Of a stretch of 46,978 nt of DNA, positions 32,884-40,162 are shown piece by piece. The position numbers were made by a program, and so were the translations under genes. The notes beneath the pieces were generated by a model. That model was given only the letters and a program-made list of their open reading frames with translations. It was not told where the DNA came from and did no database searches. Every line of letters starts with the position of its first letter. Position 1 is the first letter of the stretch. This DNA is from Candidatus Merdivivens pullicola (GTDB taxonomy: Bacteria > Bacteroidota > Bacteroidia > Bacteroidales > UBA932), in contig JADIMA010000031.1 in the NCBI GenBank assembly GCA_017694945.1, positions 1-46,978 of the forward strand. The letters are read 5' to 3'.

Positions 32884-34914
32884 TTATTTTCCGAGTGCTT
32901 TGTGTATGATATCTTCGTCGGCGATGTTGGGCATGGTGACTTTCAGGCCTGGAGTGCGTTCCATCTCCCTTTGTATCGAGAAAATGGCTCCTTCGTTGCG
33001 CGCCCAGCTGCGGCGTGCGATGCCGTTGTTGACATCCCAGAGGAGCATTTCGCGGATATGCCTTTCGGAGTCGCTTCCTCCGTCGATTACCATGCCGAAG
33101 CCTCCGTTGATGACTTCTCCCCAGCCTACGCCGCCTCCGTTATGGAGCGATACCCAGGTGGCGCCTCTGAACGAATCGCCTATGACATTGTGCACCGCCA
33201 TGTCGGCTGTGAATGCCGAGCCGTCGTATATGTTGGATGTTTCACGGTAAGGGGAGTCGGTGCCTGATACATCGTGGTGGTCGCGGCCGAGTACGATAGG
33301 GGCCGATATTTCACCTTTTCTGATGGCTTCGTTGAAGGCAAGGGCTATCTTTGTACGCCCTTCGCAGTCGGCATAGAGGATGCGCGCCTGTGAACCGACA
33401 ACGAGGTGGTTTCTTCCGGCTTCCTTTATCCAGTGGATGTTGTCCTCCATCTGGCCGCGTATTTCTTCAGGGGCGGTGCTTGCTATTTCTTCAAGAACCC
33501 TTACGGCTATTTCGTCGCTCTTTTGCAGGTCTTCTGGCCTTTCGGACATGCACACCCATCTGAACGGGCCGAAGCCGTAGTCAAAAAACATAGGGCCCAT
33601 GATGTCCTGTACGTATGAAGGGTATCTGAAGGTACCGTCCGGTCTTACGATGTCCGCTCCGGCGCGCGATGCTTCGAGCAGGAACGCATTGCCGTAATCG
33701 AAGAAATACATGCCCTTGTCGGCAAGTCTGTTGATTGCTGCTGCCTGCCTGCGGAGGGACTCTTTTACGCATTCGTGGAACCTTTCAGGCTCTTCGGCCA
33801 TCATCCTGTTTGACTCTTCATATGAATATCCTACAGGGTAATATCCGCCGGCCCACGGGTTGTGAAGGGATGTCTGGTCTGAACCGAGATCCACCTGCAC
33901 TCCTTCTTCGGCCAGCCGTTCCCAGAGGTCAACGATGTTGCCCTGGTATGCGAGCGAAACGGCCTCTTTCTTTTCGCGGGCTTCCTTTATCCTTGGCAGC
34001 AGGGCGTCGAGCGATTCATAAACTTCATCGACCCATCCCTGTTCATATCTTTTCTGTGTGGCTTTGGGATTGATTTCGGCGATAACGCTCACGACTCCTG
34101 AAATCACTCCTGCCTTAGGCTGGGCTCCGGACATTCCGCCAAGCCCGGCGGTCACGAACAGCATTCCGTGTATGTTCTCAAAAGTAGGAGCCATGCCTCT
34201 TGCGCGCAACTGCTTGCGGGCGGCGTTCATGACAGTGATTGTGGTGCCGTGTACGATTCCCTGAGGGCCGATGTACATGTATGAGCCGGCAGTCATCTGT
34301 CCGTATTGGGAAACCCCCATTGCATTGAAACGCTCCCAGTTGTCCTGTGACGAGTAGTTCGGGATTACCATCCCGTTCGTCACTATTACCCTTGGGGCGT
34401 CCTTGTGGCTCGGGAAAAGCCCGAGAGGGTGTCCGGAGTACATTACAAGTGTCTGTTCGTCCGTCATTGTCGCAAGGTACTGCATGGCCAGGCGGTATTG
34501 GGCCCAGTTCTGGAATACGGCGCCGTTTCCGCCGTATGTGATGAGTTCATGAGGATGCTGGGCCACCCTGTAATCCAGATTGTTCTGGATCATCGCCATT
34601 ATTGCTGCCGCCTGACGGCTTTTTGCAGGATACTGGTCGATAGGACGTGCGTACATTTCATAGTCCGGACGGAACCTGTACATATATATTCGTCCGTATT
34701 TATGGAGTTCCTCTGCAAATTCCTTTGCAAGGACTTCGTGGTGCTTTTTAGGAAAATATCTTAAGGCATTCTTGATGGCAAGGACTTTTTCCCTGTCTGT
34801 AAGGATGTCTTTGCGCTTGGGAGCATGGTTTATGCTCTTGTCATATTCTTTCGGAGCAGGCAGTTCGTCAGGGATGCCTCCGAGAATGTCTTTCTGAAAT
34901 TCGTTAAGATCCAT
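32884..34914 (-). CDS. hutU: Urocanate hydratase HutU
   Basis: A 676-residue urocanase that hydrates urocanate to 4-imidazolone-5-propionate with tightly bound NAD+. Recognisable segments are TYGGNGAVFQNWAQYRL near the N-terminal third, SGHPLGLFPSH, the GGMSGAQPKA dinucleotide loop, and HNGGGVGWGEVINGGFG near the C-terminus. It is the long form (about 670 residues) found in Bacteroidota and some eukaryotes rather than the 550-residue proteobacterial type, which accounts for its size. It is encoded between ftcD (16 bases upstream) and hutH, so the genes run ftcD-hutU-hutH-hutI. All residues typical of the family seem intact. Confidence 0.95.
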   Translation of the reverse strand: MDLNEFQKDILGGIPDELPAPKEYDKSINHAPKRKDILTDREKVLAIKNALRYFPKKHHEVLAKEFAEELHKYGRIYMYRFRPDYEMYARPIDQYPAKSRQAAAIMAMIQNNLDYRVAQHPHELITYGGNGAVFQNWAQYRLAMQYLATMTDEQTLVMYSGHPLGLFPSHKDAPRVIVTNGMVIPNYSSQDNWERFNAMGVSQYGQMTAGSYMYIGPQGIVHGTTITVMNAARKQLRARGMAPTFENIHGMLFVTAGLGGMSGAQPKAGVISGVVSVIAEINPKATQKRYEQGWVDEVYESLDALLPRIKEAREKKEAVSLAYQGNIVDLWERLAEEGVQVDLGSDQTSLHNPWAGGYYPVGYSYEESNRMMAEEPERFHECVKESLRRQAAAINRLADKGMYFFDYGNAFLLEASRAGADIVRPDGTFRYPSYVQDIMGPMFFDYGFGPFRWVCMSERPEDLQKSDEIAVRVLEEIASTAPEEIRGQMEDNIHWIKEAGRNHLVVGSQARILYADCEGRTKIALAFNEAIRKGEISAPIVLGRDHHDVSGTDSPYRETSNIYDGSAFTADMAVHNVIGDSFRGATWVSLHNGGGVGWGEVINGGFGMVIDGGSDSERHIREMLLWDVNNGIARRSWARNEGAIFSIQREMERTPGLKVTMPNIADEDIIHKALGK

Positions 34915-34930
34915 ATTTCGTTTCTCCTGA

Positions 34931-36637
34931 TTATTTTATCTTGCTTTCTACTATGGCGAGTATTTCTTCTTCCTGACGGCGTGCATCGGCTGCTATTTTT
35001 TCCGCTTCGCCTATGAGTTCGGCGGCCCTGGCCTTGTCCTTGAGGCTTCCGGCGTTGATTTTTACATTGAGGCAGGCCCCGAGGACGGCACTTCTTGCTG
35101 CGAGTGCGCCCACTCCTGCATCGGAAACGGAGTTAGGGTTGCCGGTCTCGGCCATTGCGCGTATCACTTCAAATGCCTTGAAAGAGGCCTTCATCGTTCT
35201 CAAAGGCACTTCCGTAGCATAAAGGGTTGCGGTCTCCATTGCCTGGGCGCGTGCCGCCTTCTCTTCTTCCGTGCCTTTAGGCATTGCGAAAACATCCATG
35301 ATCTTGTTGAACGCTGCCGTGTCTTCGTCAACAAGGGCAAGCAGTTCGCGCATTACAGCCTGGCCTTTTTCCGCCCAGTCCGAGAACTCTTTCCATCTTT
35401 CATCCCAGCCCGGTTTGTGTGCGGAGAGGTTGGCAACCATTGTTCCGAGCGCTGCTCCGAGCGCGCCCATGTATGCGGAAATCGAGCCGCCGCCTGGAGC
35501 AGGGGATTCGGAGGCCGTTTCTTCAGCAAAGCCTTTGCAGGTCATCCTGACAAGCCTGCTTGCCGCAGCGGCTTCTTCCTCGCTGACCATCATGTATTCG
35601 ATTACCTTTTCTTTAGGATCGAACGGCTTCAGGTCGTCAAGCCCCATTGATTTGACGGCGCATCTGATGATGCCTTCTTCGGTTATGCCGAGGGAACGCT
35701 GTTGTTTGGCAAGAAAATATTTTCCGGCTTCTATGAGGGTGCGTTTAGGAACGAGACCTACAATTTCAGTTCCTGTCACCCTTATTCCCCTTTCACGGGC
35801 GGCGCGGCATACTTCTTCAAATGCCACATGCAGAGGGGTGGCGTTTATGTCGGTTATGTTCATGGAAACCTGTGCGATTCCGTATTCATCTATGTACCAG
35901 CCTATTGCCTTGCAGCCTTTCAAGGTTCCCGGTTTCATTACCGGATTACCGTGTTCGTCTTTTACTATTTTGCCGGTGATAGGGTTGCCTTCGCGTACAG
36001 GACGGCCTTTTTCCCTTACATCGAATGCTATGGCGTTCGCCCTCCTTGTGGAAGTGGTGTTGAGGTTGAAGTTTACTGCTATGAGAAAATCTCTTGCACC
36101 GACATTCGTGGCTCCGGATATTGCAGTTCTTTCGGTATATTTGCCCGGTCCGAAATCAGGTGCTTTTTCAGGGTCTGACATTTTTTCTGGAAGAGCCTCG
36201 TATTCGCCTGCACGGCATACGGCCAGGTTTTTCCTTTCCGGTTTCAGTGCGGCCGCCTCGTAACAGTAGCATGGGATTTCAAGTTCTCTGTAAATCCTCT
36301 CCGCAAGTCCTCTTGCGAGTTCGGCGCATTCTTCAAGGGTGATTCCGGCAATAGGGATAAGGGGAAGGACATCGGTCGCTCCTGAACGCGGATGCGCGCC
36401 TTTGTGATGCCTCATGTCGATGAGTTCTCCCGCTTTCTTCACTCCGTTGAAAGCAGCTTCAAGAACGTTTTCCGGTGAGCCTACAAAAGTCACCACTGTC
36501 CTGTTGGTGGCTTCGCCCGGATCCACGTCAAGCACTTTTACGCCGCCCGACTTTTCTATAGACTCTACAATTCTGTTGATGATTGCCATGTCGCGTCCTT
36601 CGCTGAAATTAGGTACGCATTCGATAATCCTTTCCAT
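34931..36637 (-). CDS. ftcD: Bifunctional glutamate formimidoyltransferase / formimidoyl-THF cyclodeaminase FtcD
   Basis: A 568-residue cytosolic enzyme that moves the formimino group of N-formimino-glutamate to tetrahydrofolate and then releases ammonia to leave 5,10-methenyl-THF. The N-terminal transferase part opens CVPNFSEGRDM and includes MRHHKGAHPRSGATDVLPL. The C-terminal cyclodeaminase part starts near TASESPAPGGGSISAYMG, about two thirds along. Both halves are thus fused, as in mammals, whereas many Bacteroides carry them separately. I use ATG 36637. The longer frame to 36700 would run through the minus-strand promoter box at 36678-36685. It is the first gene of the seven-gene run and replaces the formiminoglutamase branch (no hutG is present). 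Confidence 0.95.
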   Translation of the reverse strand: MERIIECVPNFSEGRDMAIINRIVESIEKSGGVKVLDVDPGEATNRTVVTFVGSPENVLEAAFNGVKKAGELIDMRHHKGAHPRSGATDVLPLIPIAGITLEECAELARGLAERIYRELEIPCYCYEAAALKPERKNLAVCRAGEYEALPEKMSDPEKAPDFGPGKYTERTAISGATNVGARDFLIAVNFNLNTTSTRRANAIAFDVREKGRPVREGNPITGKIVKDEHGNPVMKPGTLKGCKAIGWYIDEYGIAQVSMNITDINATPLHVAFEEVCRAARERGIRVTGTEIVGLVPKRTLIEAGKYFLAKQQRSLGITEEGIIRCAVKSMGLDDLKPFDPKEKVIEYMMVSEEEAAAASRLVRMTCKGFAEETASESPAPGGGSISAYMGALGAALGTMVANLSAHKPGWDERWKEFSDWAEKGQAVMRELLALVDEDTAAFNKIMDVFAMPKGTEEEKAARAQAMETATLYATEVPLRTMKASFKAFEVIRAMAETGNPNSVSDAGVGALAARSAVLGACLNVKINAGSLKDKARAAELIGEAEKIAADARRQEEEILAIVESKIK

Positions 36638-36677
36638 TATTATTTTATGATTATAAATTATTAATTTCTCAAACATG

Positions 36678-36685
36678 CAAATATA
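36678..36685 (-). promoter_or_regulatory. -7 box of the hut operon
   Basis: Minus-strand TATATTTG matches TAnnTTTG and ends 41 bases before the ftcD ATG at 36637. I saw no other good box further down the run, so it may drive all seven genes to 26520. No clear -33 element or operator repeat is visible. Confidence 0.6.
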
Positions 36686-36753
36686 ATCATTTGTTTTCAA
36701 TTATGCTGCATTGTGTTGACGCGGCTTCTGAAAAATTCCAGAGCATTTTTCAC

Positions 36754-36761
36754 TATTTTTG
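36754..36761 (+). promoter_or_regulatory. -7 box for the acetyltransferase gene at 36784
   Basis: TATTTTTG matches TAnnTTTG, ending 22 bases before the ATG at 36784. Confidence 0.55.
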
Positions 36762-36783
36762 CACAAATTTCAAGTTGAAAACG

Positions 36784-37251
36784 ATGACGGATATTATTGC
36801 AATAGGAAAGGATCGGCGCACCCGGCCGCTCGTAAGTGAATTACTGGAAATATGGGAGGCGTCTGTCCGCGCCAGCCATCATTTCCTGACGGAAGACGAC
36901 ATTCTCGGCCTTGCCACGCAAGCGGAAGGAGCCATGCGGAATATTGAAACTTTATGGGTGCTGTACGATAGCCGTCGTGCTGCCGGCTTCATGGGCGTGC
37001 AGAATCGCAAGATTGAGATGCTTTTCCTTCATCCAGACTGTTTCCGCAAGGGATTGGGCAAGATGCTGGTAAAACGCGCTTTTCGTAATCTGGATGTGGA
37101 GTATGTGGATGTAAACGAACAGAATCCGGATGCCGTTAAATTTTATGAACGGATGAGTTTCAAGGTTTTCAAGAGAAACGAACATGACAGCGAAGGCAAT
37201 CCGTTCCCTATTTTGGAAATGAAGAGTTCCGGGGAGTGCCCGGACACATGA
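36784..37251 (+). CDS. GNAT family N-acetyltransferase (YjaB-like)
   Basis: A 155-residue cytosolic acetyltransferase. Motif A is IEMLFLHPDCFRKGLGKMLVKRA, with the usual G-x-G acetyl-CoA loop. The NEQNPDAVKFYERMSFKVF segment is the standard C-terminal GNAT part. Its overall order resembles E. coli YjaB. I start it at ATG 36784; the frame opens earlier at 36691, but that ATG lies upstream of the -7 box. It is alone on its strand, divergent from ftcD and convergent with the CBS protein gene. Substrate unknown. Confidence 0.88.
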   Translation: MTDIIAIGKDRRTRPLVSELLEIWEASVRASHHFLTEDDILGLATQAEGAMRNIETLWVLYDSRRAAGFMGVQNRKIEMLFLHPDCFRKGLGKMLVKRAFRNLDVEYVDVNEQNPDAVKFYERMSFKVFKRNEHDSEGNPFPILEMKSSGECPDT

Positions 37252-37263
37252 GGTACACCCAAG

Positions 37264-37295
37264 GCCACGCTACGACTTAAAAGTCATGGCGTGGC
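37264..37295. terminator. Hairpin between convergent acetyltransferase and CBS-protein genes
   Basis: GCCACGC (37264-37270) pairs with GCGTGGC (37289-37295). The stem continues, with a mismatch, into GACTT/AAGTC around an AA loop. There is no T-run on either side, so it is a structured terminator-like element rather than a textbook one. Confidence 0.5.
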
Positions 37296-37306
37296 TGTTG
37301 CAAGTG

Positions 37307-38602
37307 TCATGCTTCCGTCTGCTCTTCTTTCTGTTCTTCCAATGTTACAAGCACCTTGTCTATGCGTGCTCCGTCCATGTCGGCCACTTCAAAATGGAAA
37401 TCTTTCCAGTCAACCTGCTCGCCGACTGAAGGTATATGTTCCAGTTTGTCAAGGATAAGGCCTCCGACGGTGCTGTAGTCCGCATTTTCATAAAGTTCCT
37501 CCCTTTCAAAATAGCAGAGGAAATCGTACATGGAGCATTGCCCGTCAACAAACCATCCGTCGTTGCCTTCGCGTTTGATTATGGTTTCTTCTTCATGGTC
37601 GTCTGTGACGGAACCGATAAGCCCGTCAAGTATGTCTTTCAGCGTTATGATTCCCTGGAAGTCTCCGAACTCGTCGCATACGAAGGCGCGGCTGATTTTC
37701 TTGCGCTTCATCTCTTCGAGGACTGAATATACGCTCATGTTTTCATGAAAATATACCGGTTCGCGGATAATGTCGTTCCAGCGGAAATCCTTTTTGTCGA
37801 TGTTGAAAAACAGGTCTTTGAGAGAAACAAGGCCTACGATGTGGTCCAGATCCCTGTTCGCGGCAGGGTACATTTCGTACATGTTGTCCCTCAGTATAGG
37901 AAGCACGCTTGAAATGTCTTCGTCCGTATCCACCCATACGACATCGCTTTTATGGGTCATGAGGGAATTGATCTTCAAGTCGCCCATGACGAAAACCCTC
38001 TGCATGATATCCTGTTCTACGGGCTGTACCTCGCCCTCTTCCGTGCCCTGCTGGATCATCGATTTGATTTCCTCTTCGGTGACTTTTTCAGAGGCGTCGT
38101 GTATCCCCAGTATTTTGTAGAAGAGTTTGGTACTCTTCGACAGCACCCATACGAACGGTGACGCTATGATGGAAAGGGCGTACATCGGTTTGGCCATGAC
38201 CTTTGTCACTTTCTCAGAGGTGCTCATGCCGATGCGCTTCGGAAGCAGTTCTCCGAAAACGAGGGTGAGATATGTCACTATGATGACTATCAGGGTCTGC
38301 GCCAGTCCTGAGGCTATGTTTATAGGAATGTTCCATCTGACAAAAGCCTCCGAGAGCAGTTGGGCTATCTTGTTGCCGGAAAAAATACCCGTGAGGATTC
38401 CGATAAGGGTTATGCCGATCTGGACTGTTGACAGGAAATTGTCAGGGTTGTCAATCAGTTTGAGGGCTGTTTTGGCGGACGAGTTGCCCCTCGTTGCGTC
38501 CGATGCTATGCTGCTTCTCCTTGATGATATCAGGGCTATTTCGGCCATTGCAAATATGCCGTTCAAAAGAATGAGGCCGAGGATGATGAATATTTCTTCC
38601 AT
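37307..38602 (-). CDS. CNNM/CorC-type hemolysin family protein (DUF21-CBS-CorC_HlyC)
   Basis: A 431-residue inner-membrane protein of the family that includes CNNM/CorB-type Mg2+ transporters and the misnamed hemolysin C. The N-terminal DUF21 part (about residues 1-190) has four hydrophobic segments, with LILLNGIFAMAEIALISSRR at the start and FGELLPKRIGMS, a family hallmark. A CBS pair follows (about 200-335), including MTHKSDVVWVDTDEDIS and VCDEFGDFQGIITLKDILDGLIG. The C-terminal CorC_HlyC domain (about 345-425) shows ADYSTVGGLILDKLEHIPSVGE. A role in Mg2+ or other divalent cation export is inferred from the family. It starts 3 bases after a 41-codon membrane microprotein gene. Confidence 0.93.
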   Translation of the reverse strand: MEEIFIILGLILLNGIFAMAEIALISSRRSSIASDATRGNSSAKTALKLIDNPDNFLSTVQIGITLIGILTGIFSGNKIAQLLSEAFVRWNIPINIASGLAQTLIVIIVTYLTLVFGELLPKRIGMSTSEKVTKVMAKPMYALSIIASPFVWVLSKSTKLFYKILGIHDASEKVTEEEIKSMIQQGTEEGEVQPVEQDIMQRVFVMGDLKINSLMTHKSDVVWVDTDEDISSVLPILRDNMYEMYPAANRDLDHIVGLVSLKDLFFNIDKKDFRWNDIIREPVYFHENMSVYSVLEEMKRKKISRAFVCDEFGDFQGIITLKDILDGLIGSVTDDHEEETIIKREGNDGWFVDGQCSMYDFLCYFEREELYENADYSTVGGLILDKLEHIPSVGEQVDWKDFHFEVADMDGARIDKVLVTLEEQKEEQTEA

Positions 38603-38605
38603 GAG

Positions 38606-38731
38606 TTACCGCCTGTTTTTGTCCTGTCTTCGTTTTTTAATCTTTGCCTGCTGCACCTTTAAAACCACGAACAATGCCAGCAGGACGGCGATGACTGCAA
38701 TGAGAAATGTCCAATTTGTTTCCGTATCCAT
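38606..38731 (-). CDS. 41-residue single-pass membrane microprotein
   Basis: A short gene with no relative I recognise. On the minus strand, ATG at 38731-38729 opens 41 codons ending in TAA at 38608-38606. Residues 1-7 (MDTETNW) are polar, residues 8-24 form one hydrophobic helix (TFLIAVIAVLLALFVVL), and the last 17 residues are strongly basic (8 Lys/Arg, ending KNRR), so the C-terminus should face the cytosol. A near-consensus promoter stands 22 bases upstream. The stop is 3 bases before the CBS-protein ATG, so the two are surely co-transcribed and probably translationally coupled. It may be a small subunit or a regulator of that transporter. Low complexity is the main doubt. Confidence 0.7.
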   Translation of the reverse strand: MDTETNWTFLIAVIAVLLALFVVLKVQQAKIKKRRQDKNRR

Positions 38732-38753
38732 ATATAATTTTCCAAATAATGCG

Positions 38754-38785
38754 CAAATATACGCAGAAGCCGAGAGCAATGCAAA
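38754..38785 (-). promoter_or_regulatory. Consensus promoter for the microprotein and CBS-protein operon
   Basis: On the minus strand TTTG (38785-38782), a 20-base spacer and TATATTTG (38761-38754) form a full consensus promoter. Its position in front of the 41-codon gene, rather than directly before the CBS-protein gene, supports the microprotein being real. Confidence 0.8.
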
Positions 38786-38877
38786 TGAATTTATTCAATT
38801 TTGCATTGCCGGGGCGCAACAGTATTTCTGACCGCAAGGTCAAATATATGAAAACTTCGTGTATGGATGAAAAATTT

Positions 38878-40161
38878 TCAGAAAATATAATTCAACCCAA
38901 GGGCGATGACATAATTGCCGTCCCTCCTGTCCAGGGCAAAGCCTATCTCGCCGCTGAAAATGAAGTTGTAGTTGAGGGCTATTTTTCCCCCTATGCCTGC
39001 GCACATGTGGAGCGATTCGCGCTCTCCGCTGTATAGAAGTGCGCTGTCTGTGTCTTTTTGCTGTTCAAGCCTGTAGGGCTGAACAACGGCTCCGGCGTCG
39101 AAAAATGGATTGAGTGCTATGTACCAGTGCTGTTTGATGAAGTCAAAACTGATTACCCTCACGCGGAGTTCGGCATTTGCCCATGCATATCCGTCTCCGA
39201 GCAGCCTGTTGTAGTTGATGCCCCTGAGGGTGTTGCTGCTGCCAAGACCTTCGGATGACGGCCTTGAAAGAAAGAGGCTGGAGATGTTCTGCTGGCTGTA
39301 AAACGGGGCGTTTCCGGCAATCGTTCCCTGATAGGCGAGGTGGTAGGCGAAAACTATCCTGTCTTTCCATAACGGTACGTAATGCCTGAAATGGAAGGCG
39401 GCCTTCAAGTAGTTGAATCCTGTCGAGAAAATGTCGGGGGAGCCGTACAGGATTGCTTCGGCCCAGATGCCTTTGCCCGGCGCGGCTTCATGGTCACGGG
39501 TGTCATAGACTATTCCGCCCTTGAACTCGACATGCGCCCCTCCCCGGGCTTCCTTTACGCCGATAAGCCCTGCGTCTATGTAATCCCTGTACAATGAACT
39601 GCTTCCGGCGTATGGTGCTTGCCTGACATCTCCTATGAAATACCTGTAAAATGCAACTCCTGCGGCCCAGCGGAAGTTTTTGGCAAAGCCGCCTTGCAGG
39701 TCGGCGAATACCCTGAGCATCTGGTAGTCGAGATTGTAGTACGCCATGCCCTTTTCTTTGTTCTTGTCGAGTCCTCTGTAATAAGGCGATGCGAAGCCGT
39801 TGAATCCGTAAAAATTGTGCATCCTTTCAGGGATGTATGTGGCCGATGCCGTGAGTCTCAGCCCTTTTATAAGATGCTCCGAATCATAGAAAATATGGAA
39901 AAGCCCGGAATGCTTCGTGGAATATGCCGCTTCGACAAAGATTTTGTGTTCATAATCGGGAAAATCTTTTCCGTCCCCATAATAATATATGTCGCACATG
40001 GCGCCGTACTGGAAGCCCAGGTCTGTCTCGTATGCAATTACCGGACATGGATTTATGCTCCAGCCGGTCTTTATCTTCTTTTCCTGCGCAAGTGCCTTCG
40101 GGCAGCAGATGCTTGCAAAAATGATGACAGCGGCGACCGTCATCCTGAATGATTGTAACAT
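38878..40161 (-). CDS. BamA/TamA-like outer membrane beta-barrel protein
   Basis: A 427-residue outer membrane protein of the Omp85 surface-antigen type. A signal peptide ends near KALAQ. The mature chain consists of amphipathic strands, for example YETDLGFQYGAMCDIYYYG and LRLTASATYIPERMHNF. It carries the barrel hallmarks GGIVYDTRDH and LRGINYNRLLGDGYAWANAELR, the latter with the RG of the loop-6 motif. The chain ends in an aromatic residue (NYIF), as the assembly signal requires. There is no room for POTRA domains, so it is a barrel-only member, and its cargo or substrate is unknown. I chose ATG 40161, one base after the upstream gene's stop; the longer start at 40185 overlaps that gene. 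It follows the thioredoxin-barrel gene in one operon. Confidence 0.85.
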   Translation of the reverse strand: MLQSFRMTVAAVIIFASICCPKALAQEKKIKTGWSINPCPVIAYETDLGFQYGAMCDIYYYGDGKDFPDYEHKIFVEAAYSTKHSGLFHIFYDSEHLIKGLRLTASATYIPERMHNFYGFNGFASPYYRGLDKNKEKGMAYYNLDYQMLRVFADLQGGFAKNFRWAAGVAFYRYFIGDVRQAPYAGSSSLYRDYIDAGLIGVKEARGGAHVEFKGGIVYDTRDHEAAPGKGIWAEAILYGSPDIFSTGFNYLKAAFHFRHYVPLWKDRIVFAYHLAYQGTIAGNAPFYSQQNISSLFLSRPSSEGLGSSNTLRGINYNRLLGDGYAWANAELRVRVISFDFIKQHWYIALNPFFDAGAVVQPYRLEQQKDTDSALLYSGERESLHMCAGIGGKIALNYNFIFSGEIGFALDRRDGNYVIALGLNYIF

Positions 40162-40162
40162 G

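Noticed and set aside
35271-36263. 330-codon frame antisense to ftcD
   Set aside because: Rich in Ser, Ala and Pro with no motif, and fully inside a well-supported gene.
36638-36783. Search for a riboswitch or repressor operator in the ftcD upstream region
   Set aside because: No extended paired structure or inverted repeat beyond the -7 boxes was visible; only the promoter boxes are annotated.
38829-38842. Small TGACC/GGTCA hairpin upstream of the microprotein promoter
   Set aside because: A 5-base-pair stem without a T-run is common by chance and cannot be called a terminator for the Omp85-like gene.
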